Shown piece after piece: positions 12,124 to 24,299 of a stretch of 64,000 bases of DNA (position 1 is its first letter; each line of letters starts with the position of its first letter). The notes below the pieces were generated by a model. That model ran no database searches, was not told the DNA's origin, and worked only from the letters and a program-made list of their open reading frames with translations. The translations under genes were made by a program, and so were the position numbers. Source of the stretch: Niebla homalea (lineage: Eukaryota > Ascomycota > Lecanoromycetes > Lecanorales > Ramalinaceae); the NCBI GenBank assembly GCA_019925105.1, contig JAHGAU010000006.1, forward strand, positions 1,881,386-1,945,385, in the 5' to 3' direction.

Positions 12124-13330
12124 TGTCAGGGAAAAAGACGAAGTGCAGGTATTGAGGGTGGAGTGGTAACTGCCTCCATTGCAACTATGAACGGTGTTGC
12201 TAATCATATGGGTACGCGCCAAGCATATATAGCTTTAAGCCCCTACGTTATGCCTATTAAGGTATATCTGCGCTGCTTGTACGTAATAAGTACCCATAAA
12301 AAAGAAAAAGCCGACGCCTACGTCGGATTATCTATTATAAAATACCATGGATATTAACTAACTCGGTAATAAAGGTAATTAAGAGTAAGCTCTGAATATA
12401 TAAATAATATTATTTAAATATATGGTTATTAATAAGTAAAATAGGGTAAACGGTGATATTAATAAGAACCGAACGGGACCGCAACCCGGGAAATAGTCAT
12501 AGATTAAGCGATTGGATTTAAGCTGAATCGTTTAAAAACGTAATTTCCGTGGTTTTACCGGGTAAATATACGTCCTTATTACCCTTGCTCTTACTTTTAA
12601 TAATTAGCTAGCTAAGCCGTAAGTATTATATACTATAGACAGAGTAATAACTTATTCTTACCGTTACGGTAATATATACTCCCTATATAATCTTTATGCT
12701 AACCGTAAAGCATATAATAGTAGTAAAGCCTTTATATTAACCCTATAGCATATGGTTTTAAGGTTATTATACCGACTTCACGGCGTATAGTAGAGTATCC
12801 TTCTCTAGCCGTTATGCCTGATTTACGTTTTTATCGACCTTCGTAAATATAAAGTCTTTATTACTCGTTATAAGCACTAAATGCCTAAAAGTAAGGTTAA
12901 TAGCTATTAACTGCCGTATCCACGGGTCTTCGAAAGTAAAGAGTTACTATAGGAGAGTAAATTATTTACTGGGTTATTACTCCAGGTATAGGTATACTGT
13001 ATATAGCATATAGTCCGTTAATTAAAGGGTGCCTGGAAGTCGGTAATTTATTAAGCTAGGTGCTTTACGTACACCACAGTCTGAGCCGGTCGGTGAGGGT
13101 ATATCCATGGTCCTTCTTATATATAACGATATAAGTAGAATCGGAACTCAGCTATTGCTACCATTTATCAGGGAAAAAGACGAAGTGCAGGTATTAAGGG
13201 TGGAGTGGTAACTGCCTCCATTGCAACTATGAACGGTGTTGCTAGTTATGTAGGTGCGCGCCAAGCATACATAGCCCTAAGCCCCTGCGCTATGCCTATT
13301 AAGGTATGTCTGCGCTGCTTGTACGTAACA
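12124..13330 (-). mobile_element. TRIM1: miniature LTR element nested in the LTR of element B
   Basis: 1207 bp, with 165-bp direct terminal repeats (12124-12288 and 13166-13330), TG...CA ends on the better kept copies (TGTCAGGG...ACGTAACA) and a perfect 5-bp duplication GATAG at 12119-12123 and 13331-13335. The interior (877 bp) has no coding capacity that I recognise. This architecture fits a terminal-repeat retrotransposon in miniature, moved by another element's proteins. The minus strand is chosen because TGGTAGCAATAGC, a plausible tRNA-primed binding site, lies two bases inside the right repeat on that strand. No polypurine tract is evident, so orientation is uncertain. Two more copies are at 26676 and 45966. 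Confidence 0.85.
12691..12795. repeat. Internal tandem repeats of TRIM1
   Basis: Three degenerate units of about 35 bp built on CTTTATRCCRACCGTAAAGC and GCATATA. The same array is clearer in TRIM3 (46530-46636) and is present in inverted form in TRIM2 (27234-27372). Confidence 0.6.
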
Positions 13331-13419
13331 GATAGGTATTAAGTATTCCTGTGGCCCAGCTACGCTAGGGTCACGAGGTAAGCACTAACCCCTATGTTGT
13401 TTCCTACCATAACAGTTAA

Positions 13420-14800
13420 ACTTAAAGTTTTAACGGGATTTATGATTATTAATTATAATTATTATTATTAATAATTACTTTAAGTTTATAAATAAATTTA
13501 AATATAATTAATAAGTTTATATTATTAAGTATTATATACCTTTATAAATATATCCGTAAAATCGTAGAACGGGTACGTTATTTTAAAATAATCAGAATTT
13601 TATAGAAAATTTAAAAGCTGGTCCTTTTTTTTAATTATTAACGTTATTTTCTTAAATATATAAATAAAATAAAGCTTATAATATATACCCTTAAGAAAAA
13701 GGATAGTAATAATTGCTTTTAACGTTATAAAAGAAAATATTAACGTTAAGTTAAGGAAAATTAAAGCTTTTAAGAAAAAAGTCCGATTTTAAATATTAAA
13801 TACATTATATAAAATAAAGGGTTAATTAAGTTTCTATACTTAAGGATAAAGAAAAGGAGAATATATTACCCAATAAAGAAGAATTAAAAGGATTTTAGGA
13901 TAATAACGACCCTATTATAAAAGAAATATATTTTATATACTTATTCCTTATACGTTATTAATACATTAAATATATATTAAAGTACTTATCGCGAAATAAA
14001 CTTTTTACTTATTTTAAATATAATTATTAAAAATTAAAAGGAATAAACTTAAGTATTCTTAAAATTCCTCCGTTAAATCAGTAAATTCAGTCTATTAATA
14101 ATTAATATATATAAGCTTAATAAATTAATAATATATTATTTATAATTATTAACTTTACCGTAATAAGGAATATATATTTTATAAACTTTACTTTTAAGGT
14201 ATATTAATATACTATAAATAAAGTCCAATTTACCCCCAATTTACCCATAATGGACTTCTATATAAATAGCGGGTATCCTATTATAATTATTAATTATAAT
14301 ATTATATTCTTTTAAATTCTAGATTTAAATTTTAAAATCTAGAAATTATTTAAATTAATTCCGGTTATAAGTATTAATAATTTTAAATTAATTATTAATA
14401 AATTTATAATATTTAATTTATTCTTTTTAAGGGAGAAAAATACGATATTTATTTTAAGAAAAATCTCGGTTAAAATTTATTTAATACGTAATTTATTTAT
14501 TAATATTTTAATCGTTATTAATATTATAATTTTTAATAAAATAATAATTAATTTTAATAATTAAAAATATATTATTAATACTTACGAAAATATAAATATT
14601 AAAGTAATTACTTTTATAAAGGAAGCAGCGTAATTATAATATATAATTTACGTAAAGTAATAAACTTAAATCTTAACTTATAATACGATATAAGTATTAA
14701 TTATATATTAAAAAAAAAAGGACTTTAAAAGAATTATTAAAATCTTAGGATTTTATCTTTAAACTGTAGTTAATATCGTTTTATAATCTTAAATTCTAAG
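13420..14800 (+). other. Internal region of element A between B and the RT (gag/protease expected)
   Basis: About 1.4 kb of RIP-mutated DNA that continues A after the B insertion. By position it holds the end of gag and the protease. Around 14225-14255 a pair of near repeats CCAATTTACCC is seen. No domain could be recognised. Confidence 0.45.
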
Positions 14801-15797
14801 GTAATATATTTACGTATATTATTAACTTAAAAATATTAATTATTTAAATTAAAAACAATATTAACTAAAAAGTCAATTTATTACGTAAAATAAAACTTAA
14901 AATTTTATATAATTTACCCCGTAACTTTCTTATATAATAATTTTAAGTTTATTAATATTATTCATTATTTATGGATGGAAAATTTAAAAATCCAAGTTAT
15001 AAATTTATAAAGCTATTATAATAATAATATTAATCTTTATATTTTCCGGAATAATCTTTATAACTTTTAGTTATTTAAAGATTTACTTAAACCGGTTATT
15101 ATAAATTAATAACCGTAAGGAATAAATTTTATTTAACAGCATTAAAATTTATACGTATAATAGAGATACGTAAATTTAATTAAGTAATATTATTAAAGAA
15201 TTCAGTAACATTTTTAAAAATAACGGTCTTATAATTAATATTTTAAAAAATTAATATATATTTATTAATTTTTAATTTAATATAATTATTAAACTTAAAA
15301 GAATATATAATATTAAATATAAAGATTAAAAAATTATAAATTAAACTTTAAATAAAATATATAATAAAGATAAATTATATTAATTTATATAACCTATAGA
15401 ATTTTTATATTTTACTTTTATTATTTAACGTAATATTTTAAACGGATATAAAGGCCGTATTATAATTAATATTTAATTATTTAATAAAATTATAATTTCC
15501 GATTTATATCCGCTCTTATTATAATAGGAAATAATTTCTTTAATTATAAATTATAAATATATTATTATAATTAATATTTATGGTTATTTTTATTAATTTC
15601 TCGTACGTAAATTCAATCAATATAAACTCTATATTATTTTTTATAAAAGTTAAAAGGAATCTTTAGTTATATTAATAGGTTTTAAAGGTAATCCTTTATA
15701 TATATAAAGATAAATAAATAATATATTATATTTAATATAAGATTTTATATAAGTATTTATAGATAATATAATTATTTTTAATTATTTATTAAAAGAG
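14800..15797 (+). pseudogene. Reverse transcriptase remnant of element A, cut by element C after its catalytic box
   Basis: The plus-strand translation ends with a decayed form of the Gypsy block AYIDDIVIFSDSLEEH. The readable text is VFIDNIIIFNYLLKE, with the YxDD box at 15756-15767 reading FIDN. The second catalytic aspartate is now Asn. The next bases are the duplication AAGAG (15793-15797) and the LTR of C. The domain's continuation and the RNase H are found from 23066 on. Confidence 0.7.
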
Positions 15798-16013
15798 TGT
15801 CAGGGTTTAGGGGTGTTGGTAACTCAGGAGTAGGCCCTACCGGGCCTATCCCGGGCCAAGCCCGGGGTTAATCCGGCACCCAGGAGTGTCACCGACTGGG
15901 TATATTAGGGCCTTCAGCCTTTTCACTCTTATACCTTTATACTTTAATATCTTTAATTATACGTAATATACCCTTTGCCTTTTAATTACCTTAAAAAAGC
16001 TTATATTTTAATA
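15798..16013 (+). repeat. 5' LTR of element C
   Basis: 216 bp beginning TGTCAGGGTTTAGGGG. The outer 120-130 bp is GC-rich and nearly unmutated, including a GGCC/CCGGGC-rich palindromic stretch near 15835-15875. The inner 80 bp is decayed (TTATATTTTAATA against TTGCACTCTAACA in the partner). Confidence 0.94.
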
Positions 16014-19000
16014 TTATATTAAAGTTAACTTATTTACGCTTTTATAAGGAATAACGAAATAAAATAAAGGCTTTTATTAATAATACTTATTAATAACGGA
16101 CAATAAGCCGATAATTAAAAACGGTATTAAACGGGCGGTAATTATGATTAAACGTATAATAATCAGTATCCGGACGGGCTATAAAAAAACGTTAATAATT
16201 AAAACAAGAAATTATAATAGTTTTAAATAAATAAATATTAATTCTATTAAGTTATATAAAGAATTAATTTAAGGGTTAAACTTTAATAAAATAATTTAAA
16301 GATTATAAATAAAGTAAACCTTAAAAGAATTATTATAAATTTAATTAAAAATAAATCTATAAAAACCTATAGAATCCTTACTTATTATTTATTTTTTCCT
16401 TTCCTTAAAACCTTTAATTAAAATATTTAGTTTTATACTTACTTTATAATATAAAATATTTAATATCCGGAAGAAAAAATACTTTAAGGAGTATTTTATA
16501 ATATAAAGGAGTAATATTAAACCCTATTATAATATAAACTTTATTATTTTACCTTATAATATTACTTTTATAATATAGAATCCGTTTAATAAAAAAGTTA
16601 AAAAACCTATCTTTTTCCTTTTTCTTAATTTTTTCTTTTATTTATTTTTATCCCTCTTTAATTTTAATTTATTTTTTATTTATTTTTTATTTATTAAAAT
16701 TATAAATAATAAACCTTAATAATCCTTTCTATTAAAGGCTTTTACGTTAAAATATAACTTATAAAGCGGTTCTTAAGGGGACCCCGATTAATTAATATTA
16801 TTTATCGAAGATAAAGTTTTTTCCCGATAAAGTAAAAAAGATAAGGACCCGATAGATTATTTAATTACCGGGAACCCGGTTTTTAATAATAATTACGGGC
16901 AATATAAAAACTATATTACCCGCCGGCGTTATTATAAACTAAAGAATATTACCTTAAAAAAATTAATTAAACGTACTTTATACCTTATAAAAACCTACGT
17001 TTATCTTATTTTTTAATCTATATTATTTAAGAAATTTAAGGAATTTTTAAAGTAATTAAATTTTTTACGTTAAGAACGTAACGTTAATATATAATATTAT
17101 AAGGACGTAAATAATAAAGTATAAGTCCTTTAAATAAAATTAAACGATATTAAAAGGGATTTATAATTAGAAACGAACCGAATTATCTGCTTATAATAAT
17201 AAAACTATAATAATTTTCCTTCTTTAGAAAACTTAAATCGTTTTAAAACGTTAAAAATCCGTAACCGTAAATTAAAAGGTTAAAACGCAAATTTTATTAT
17301 TAAGTTTAAAAATCTTTAACGGAATAATTTAATCCTTTTATTTTATTAATTTATAATATCCTTTATCTTTTATAAAAAGTTTAAATTAATTAAAATTAAG
17401 GATTCTGAACCCTTTATTAATAAGAACTATAATTAATATTATTTCTTTAAATATTACGTTATTATTAAGTTCCGGATAAATAAAGATTAATATCCGATTA
17501 TATAGGTTTAAGTTAATTATATCTTAATATTATTAAATCTTAAAGTCCTTAAATAATTAAAAACGGAATACGACGATAATACTTTATTAAGCTTTTAAAT
17601 TTTTAAGGAATTTTAAATTTTCTTAAATTAAATTTTTAAAAACGTTAATTGGAAAAAAGATTAAATTAATAATTTTTAAGCCTTAAGAATATTAATTAAA
17701 GATAAATTTATTATATTTTATTTTAACTTTACCCGTTTAGTTAAGGTTTTTAAGTACGTAAATCTTAAAAAGAACTTAAAAATTATAGTTTATAAATTAA
17801 TTACCTGACTTTTTAATTAACTTTATAAAAACCTCCTTTAAGGAAGTTATAATTTAAATAGCTTAAATAAAACCCGTATATACCTCGAAAGGATAGACCG
17901 TTTTTAACGTTCAGAATATTACCGTTAATAAAAAACCCTTAATTTAAATAAAACCCCTATTAAAGAAATTAAGGAGATTACAAGAACCCATATTATTTTT
18001 TTTAAATCCCCCGGCGGAATAAGAAGTTTCAAAGGATCTGGGTTCTAATAAATTACTTCCGCCGTTATAAAGTTAATTTTTCCTTTAAACGTTAAATACT
18101 TTATTTATTAAGGGAATTATTTTTAAATTAATTACCTTAACCGTTAACGTAATTAAAGTAATATTTAAGAACGTTCCGTTTAAATTTATTATATTGTTTT
18201 TAACTTAAATAAAAAACTTACCCGTAATTAAAGCGGCCGGATCTTTTATACCTTTAAAGATATTTTATTTAATAATTTGGACGGGCCATTAATAAAAGAT
18301 TAAACTTTATAAAAGTTATTATAAAGGATAAAAACATATATTATTTTTAGATTTTAACGATTGGGTATATTAAAAGTATTAAAAACCCCTTTAATATTTA
18401 AGATAATAAACCTTAGATTATTAACGGGTTTATAAGTTATAAAAATTAATATTTTCTTTTATCCTTCTTAATTAATTTAGGCGTTACCGGTTATTATTTT
18501 ATTAATAAATGAATTATTTTATAAGTTTACGTAATACTTTAAATTTTTCTTTTAGCCCTCTTCCGATTTAAGTTTATTTAAGATTATAAGGGTAAATACT
18601 TACGGCCTATTATTTATATAATTTATCCCCAGATAATTATAAAAGGCCACTCGGAAAATTAATCCTTTATATTTATTATTTAGCTTAAAATATATAATAT
18701 AATCCTTAGAAAACTTTAAATAAAATAATATTACGTATTTACTTACCTTATGATTAATAAAATCTTCTTTATATTAAATTAATATAATTATAATAAGGCC
18801 GATTATTAAAACGTAAAACTTATTTTAAAGTTTTTTCAGATTATAGTTTTAATTTATTAAGTTTTAAATATATTTTTAAAAAGTAAAAAATTAAAGCTAT
18901 TAAAGCCCCAGGAAAAAAAAAGGAAACCATTAAACAATCTTCTCTTCTTAAAGTTTATTAAGGAAAAAAGGCTTTTCTTAATTAAAGCTATTAATATAAT

Positions 19001-19190
19001 GGCCTTTTATATTATTATAAAAACTTAAAAGAAAAAAAGGACTTAAACCTTTTATATTTTAATAACGGACTTAATTAATTATTTAGATTTCCTTAATAAT
19101 ACCTTAATTAATATCTTTATTATAATAATTTATAAAAATAACTTTGCGGAAAAAACGGCCCTTATAAATAAGATTACGGTTAAACTTTTA
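16014..19190 (+). other. Leader, gag and protease region of element C
   Basis: About 3.2 kb between the 5' LTR and the RT. Parts of a plus-strand frame around 16810-17000 read KDKDPIDYLITGNPVFNNN, which is protein-like but not assignable. Gag and protease are expected here. I found no readable zinc knuckle or DSG motif, and all frames are interrupted. Confidence 0.5.
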
Positions 19191-19194
19191 GCGG

Positions 19195-19780
19195 AATATT
19201 ACGATTTTAAGGATATCTTTAATCGCGTAACGGTAGATAAGCTACCCCCGTATCGGGATTATAATTATAAGATTAATTTAACCTTAAAGGGGATTCCTTT
19301 TCGGAATTATATTTATCCGTTCTTAAGCTATAAGCTTTAGAAATTAAAAAAATATATTATTAAGAACTTAAAAAAAGGATTTATCGAGTTTAATAAAACC
19401 CTTTATAAATCCCCTATCCTTTTTACCCTTAAGTTTAACGGCAACCTATAACTATATATAGATTACCGTAATATTAACGTTATTATTAAGAGGAATCGAT
19501 ACCTTATTCCTTTAATAAAAGAAATATTATCCCGAGTTACCGGTTATAAATAAATTACCCGTTTAGATATTATCGCGGCCTTTAATAAGCTTTATATATA
19601 CCCGGAGAGTAAAAATTTTATGATATTTATTATTTCGTTAAACGCCTTTAAGTATAAAGTTATACCTTTTAACTTAATTAATAACCCCGCTTTATATTAA
19701 CAATATATAAATAAGGTTTTATTTAATTACCTAAATATCTTTATTTAAGCTTATTTAAATAATATTATTATTTATAGCGT
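19195..19780 (+). pseudogene. Reverse transcriptase remnant of element C, catalytic box YLNN
   Basis: Plus-strand reading with unmistakable Gypsy RT order: DFKDIFNR, VDKLPPYRDYNYKINL, then GFIEFNKTLYKSPILF, YIDYRNINVII, NRYLIPLI, RLDIIAAFNKL, NAFKYKVIPFNLINNPALYQ and AYLNNIIIYS. The YLDD box lies at 19752-19763 with both Asp codons changed to Asn. In the family this enzyme copies the element RNA into cDNA. A few stops (TAG, TAA) of RIP type interrupt it. Confidence 0.92.
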
Positions 19781-20159
19781 TATTAAAAAAGAATATACTT
19801 AATATATATACTTAATATTAGAGCGCTTACGTAACGCCGGCTTATAAGTAAATATCCGGAAATATAAATTCAGAGTTTAATAAATTAAATTTTTAAGTTT
19901 TATCCTTATTATTAACGGGCTAAAAGTAAACCCCGATAAAGTAAATAAGATTAAAAATTGGCCGGTCTTTATTAACTTAAAAGCCCTTTAAGGATTTATT
20001 AACTTCTATAACTTTTATTAAAGATTTATTCTTTAATTCTTTAAAATAATAAAAAAAATTTTAAAGCTTATTAAAAAGGAAACCTTATTTTTTTAATCTT
20101 TAAAGTATTAAAAGGCTTACGCGATACTGAAAGAAACTCTTATTACGGCCTTTATATTA

Positions 20160-20370
20160 ACCCATTACGATCCCAATAAAGAAACGATCCTTAAGACTGA
20201 CTTTTCGGATTACGTTTCCGGCGGTATTCTCTTTTAATATAATAAGGCTAAAGAATTATATTTAATAGCTTATTATTTTAAGAGTATATTACCGGTTAAG
20301 TATAATTATAATATTTATAATAAAAAGCTCCTCGCTATTATTAAATATTTAAAGAATTAACGGCCAGAAC
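20160..20370 (+). pseudogene. RNase H remnant of element C
   Basis: Reads HYDPNKETILKTDFSDYVSG, then GILFQYN, a decayed PIAYYSKSL-like segment and YNIYNKKLLAIIKYLK, the standard Gypsy RNase H start (ETDASDYAxGGVLSQ ... NYxIxDKELLAIV). The aspartate of TDFSDY is intact. It directly follows the RT connection domain. Confidence 0.88.
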
Positions 20371-21179
20371 TAAAAATAATAAAAAAGCCCTTCCGTATTT
20401 TCAGTAATAATTAAGCCTTAAAGTACTTTATTAAGAATTAAAAGCTTATAAAACGTTAAGTAAGGTACCTTAATACCCTTTTTAAGTTTAATTTTAAAGT
20501 TATTTACCGCCCGGGTAAATAAAATAATAAGGCCGACGCCTTTACTTAAATACTTAATTATCGATTTTAAGGCGATAATGATAATGGGGTTAAAGATTAA
20601 TTCTAAACCGTCCTACCTTTTAAGCGCCTTGAGGTTTTAATTTTAAACGAGGGGGAAAAGGTATTAATATTAACCTATTTAATCCTTAAAAAACTTAGGT
20701 TTTATAAGTAAATCCGTAAAGCCAACCGTACCGATAAGGGCTTAACGGAGTTTAAAAAAGCAATTACGGAGGACGGATTGTTTAATTTTAAAGGCGTATT
20801 TTTAATTTATATTAAGGTTTAATTTAATATCCTTATTAATAAAAATAAATTATAAATATTAACGCCGCTTATTACGGAGGTCTTAAAGTATATTTATAAT
20901 AAATTAATTAATAATTATCTTAACCGGAATCGTATAATTAAACTTATTTTCCGATATTTCTTTTAACCTATTTTATAAGACGATATTGATTATTATATTT
21001 TAAATTATAATATTTATTTTTAATTTAAGGCCTTATAATAAAAGTTTATAAAATTACTTTATTAATTAAAAATCCTAGAATAAAGATAAGTTAATTTCTA
21101 AACTAACTTTATTATTAAACTACTTAAGTATAAAAGTATAAATACTATTTTTACCGTAGTTTATATATTATTTAAAGGC

Positions 21180-21720
21180 CGATATTATATTTTTTATTAT
21201 GTTAAAAAAGAAAAGACCTTTATTAAGGAGATAACCTGGCTCTTTATTAAAGAAGTATTTAAGTATTACGGCCTTCCGGATAGTATTATTTTAGATTATA
21301 GCCCGTAATTTATTAATAAAATATAACGTTTTTATTATATTAACTTAAAATTAACCCTTAAACCTCAATTTTTTATTATATTAAAAGTAATAATTAAACG
21401 GAAAGAATAAATTAAAAGGTAAAGTAAGGACTCCGGATTTACGTAAATTACTTATAAGACAATTAAGTACGGTAGTTATTTATAGTGGAATTTACGGATA
21501 ATAATAACCTAAATCAATCGATTAAAATGATACTTTTTTACCTTAATAAGGGCTTTTACTTAAGGATATTATTTAATCCCGATAATATTAAATACATTAC
21601 CGTTTATAAATAACTTTAAACTAAAGAAGCCATTAATATTATTAAAACTATATAGGAAATCCTTAATATAATACGTTTTAATTTAAATAAAACTTATAAT
21701 AATACGTTTAAGTAAATTAA
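21180..21720 (+). pseudogene. Integrase remnant of element C
   Basis: Plus strand: FIKEVFKYYGLPDSIILDYS, then P*FINKI, corresponding to the family motif LFxxEVxRxHGLPxSIVSDRGxQFxSxFW. The second catalytic aspartate is kept (LDYS). Sequence further on is protein-like but frameshifted or decayed. The zinc-binding N-terminal part should lie near 20870-21180. Confidence 0.8.
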
Positions 21721-22835
21721 CCGTTAACGCCGGAACGTAAAGTTTAAGATAAATAATAAAATTTATATAAATATTAAGTATTTAATAATTAATCGGTTTA
21801 ATAAAAAGTTAAATTATAAATACTTAAATTTTTATATTATCCTTAAATAATATTATTTCTTTTATAAATTAAACGTTTTAAATATTTTCCGGGTTTATTT
21901 TATTTTCTATATAAGTAACTTAACCCGTATCCCGATTAAAAAGAAATTATTATTACCGGGATAAATTAATTTACCCTTTAAATCCGTTATCGTAAACGAA
22001 AAGGGTATTAAAAAGTAAAAGTTTAAAGAAATTATTAATTCTTAACGTATTAGCCGAAAATAAAGGTTATAATATAAAGTTAAATAAATAAACTTACCCC
22101 CGGATAATACTTAATATTAAGTTAACGCAAAAGAATTCCTTTATACTTAAAGATTAATTAAAGTTTTTTATAAAAAATATTTAAATAAGCCCGGATTATA
22201 ACCCGGAGATCCAATTAATATCGTTATATTTAAGGTAACCTTTAAGGGCTATCTTAAACGTTTAAATTAAATAACGATCTTATTAAGCTTAAAACTTAAT
22301 ATTATAAGTTATATATTACGTCCTTATTAAACTTAAAGGCCCTTTAAAACGGCCTTATAACTCCTTAAAGCCATTAAAATAATTATTATTAATATTACTT
22401 ACCTATATAGATTATACGCCTTTTTATTAATATAAATTTAATATATAAGGTAATAAAATTGAAAAAATATTTTAAAAAAAGGGTAAATCATAAAAAACGA
22501 TACCTGCCCCGGAACCCCCCGGATGAAATTACGTTTCAGGGCCTATTATAGGGGTTATTGCCACGATCTTACCCCCGTATGCTTACATTAATTACCCGGT
22601 TACCGCCACAATATTACCCCTGTAATTCTTATATTATTTACCCGGCTAACCAATAACGGGTAACCTAAGTAATATTCTTATATTACTTACCCGGTCAACC
22701 AGTAACGGGTAAGTTAAATAGTATATAAACCTTACTTTAATTACCTAGCCTATAAGTAATAAGTAAAAAGGGTGGTTTTAAGTATAAAATTTTTCTTTTT
22801 TAACGTACTTATAAGCTTAAAAGCGAGCCTTTCCC

Positions 22836-22849
22836 AGGGGGGGGGGTAA
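22836..22849 (+). promoter_or_regulatory. Polypurine tract of element C
   Basis: A run AGGGGGGGGGGTAA immediately before the right LTR, with ten G at 22837-22846. Such tracts prime plus-strand synthesis. The G-run escaped RIP because its complement is CpC, a poor RIP context. Confidence 0.85.
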
Positions 22850-23065
22850 TATCAAAGTTTAAGGGTATTAATAACTTAAAAGTAGGCCTTACCGGGCCTA
22901 TCCCGGGCTAAGCCCGGGGTTAATCCGGCACCCAGGAGTATTACCGACTAAGTATATTAAAGCCTTCGGCCCCTTTACTCCTATACCTTTATACTTTAGT
23001 ATCTTTAATTATACGTAATACACCCTTTGCCTTCCAACCACCCCAGAGGGGCTTGCACTCTAACA
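22850..23065 (+). repeat. 3' LTR of element C
   Basis: 216 bp, aligned without gaps to 15798-16013. Here the inner start is decayed (TATCAAAGTTTAAGGG) and the outer end is intact (CCCCAGAGGGGCTTGCACTC then TAACA), the mirror image of its partner. Confidence 0.94.
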
Positions 23066-24200
23066 AAGAGTATATTATTTACTTACGTTAAGTCTTTTAG
23101 ATTCTTAAAGATAAACGCGTAAACCTTTCGCCGATAAAATTATTTATTAATTACTTTACGATTAAGTTCCTTAATTAATAAATTAATTCTTTAAGGATAT
23201 TTACGTTTAATAATAAAATTAAGGTTATATAAAACCTTAAATTTCCCGACTTATTAAAAAACCTTAAAGTTTTCCTTAATCTTATAAATTAATTCCGTAC
23301 CGAAATAAAGAATTATACTTAATACATTACCCCGCTTTAAGTATATAAAACCTCCTTTATTATAGATTTTAAAAAAGTAGATTTAAAATATACCGGTTTA
23401 CGTTATAAATAAAGGATATTTCAGATTAAGTTTATACTTATTTAAGAAAAAGATTATATTTTTAAGGATTTAAAAAACGCGTTTTTAAAACCGTTATTTT
23501 TTATATATTATAATCTTAATCGACCCTTATTTATTAATATCCATATATTAAAGGAATTAAATATTACGGCTATAATATATTATATTAAGGATAACTTATT
23601 ATTTTATAATATTACGGAGATTAACGATTTATTAAAAATTATATATAATAAAATATAATTAATAATATTCCTTAATAAAAGCTTAAATATAACCAAGAAA
23701 AATTATTAATTTACGGAGTTAAAAATTATGGGTATAATCTAGGTTATACGTAAAATTAAATACTTAATTAAAATAAATTATTATAAATTTAATTATATAA
23801 TTTTTATAGATTATAACATAATTATTAATATTTTTAAATAGATTAATTTAAAAACCTTAATAATTAATAAGCTTAATTTCCGCTTAACTTATATATTATA
23901 ATATTTATTAATATTCAATATTTTATTATATTATAAGTTAAGTTTAATGAATACCGTTTTTAATATATTTTTATAATTAATTAATAATACGTAAACTTTA
24001 TTTATAGAAATTAGAATTCTTAATAACGTAAATAATAATAAATTAATTGCTTTCTATTATATTTATATCTTAAATAAATTTAAAGGGCAGATTAAAAAAA
24101 AGTATATAAAAAATAAAATATAAATAAAATTATAGAAAGTCTTAATAATTAAGGAAGAGTTAAATTTATAAAATATAAAAAATAAATTACGCTTTATATT
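23066..24200 (+). pseudogene. RT connection and RNase H remnant of element A
   Basis: Continues the pol of A after element C. Plus-strand reading includes NLKVFLNLIN and FKDLKNAFLKPLFFIYYNLN, then RPLFINI (decayed RPLFIDIDASKE), IIYYIKDN, TELKIMGII and IFIDYNIIINIFK, then LISAYLYYN-like text. These match the order of a Gypsy RNase H with its KPG and TDH motifs. Many RIP-type stops. Confidence 0.75.
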
Positions 24201-24299
24201 AAAAAACGGCCTTATTTATAATTTAAAATCCGTTAATTATTTATTATAATTATATATATTTAATAAACTTAAAAAATAATCTTTTAATAAGTATATAAT

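Larger units (their letters stand above)
4789..13414 (-). mobile_element. Gypsy LTR retrotransposon B, RIP-degraded, nested in A
   Basis: Minus-strand element with 211-bp LTRs at 4789-4999 and 11992-13414 (the second split by TRIM1), TG...CA ends and a perfect duplication GTTAA at 4784-4788 and 13415-13419. Without TRIM1 it is 7414 bp. On the minus strand RT (about 9230-9760), RNase H (about 8560-8920) and integrase (about 7170-7500) follow each other in Gypsy order. A purine-rich tract on the minus strand (5000-5013 as TATTTTTTTTCCTT on the plus strand) abuts the left LTR, as a polypurine tract should beside a 3' LTR. All coding frames carry many stops. Confidence 0.93.
15798..23065 (+). mobile_element. 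Gypsy LTR retrotransposon C, full length, nested in A
   Basis: 7268 bp, with 216-bp LTRs (15798-16013 and 22850-23065), TG...CA ends and a perfect duplication AAGAG at 15793-15797 and 23066-23070. The interior encodes, on the plus strand, RT (about 19195-19780), RNase H (about 20160-20370) and integrase (about 21200-21330), in Gypsy order. A polypurine tract with ten G lies just before the right LTR. It is the easiest of the elements to read, so it may be younger or have passed fewer RIP rounds. Even so, each domain contains RIP-type stops. Confidence 0.95.

Noticed and set aside
12163..12357. 64-codon open frame starting in the left repeat of TRIM1
   Set aside because: It spans the terminal repeat and interior of a non-coding miniature element, is not kept in the other repeat or in TRIM2/TRIM3, and has no recognisable domain.
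15798..16013. Common origin of the TRIM and C LTRs because both begin TGTCAGGG
   Set aside because: Similarity stops after the first eight bases. The remaining sequence and length differ.
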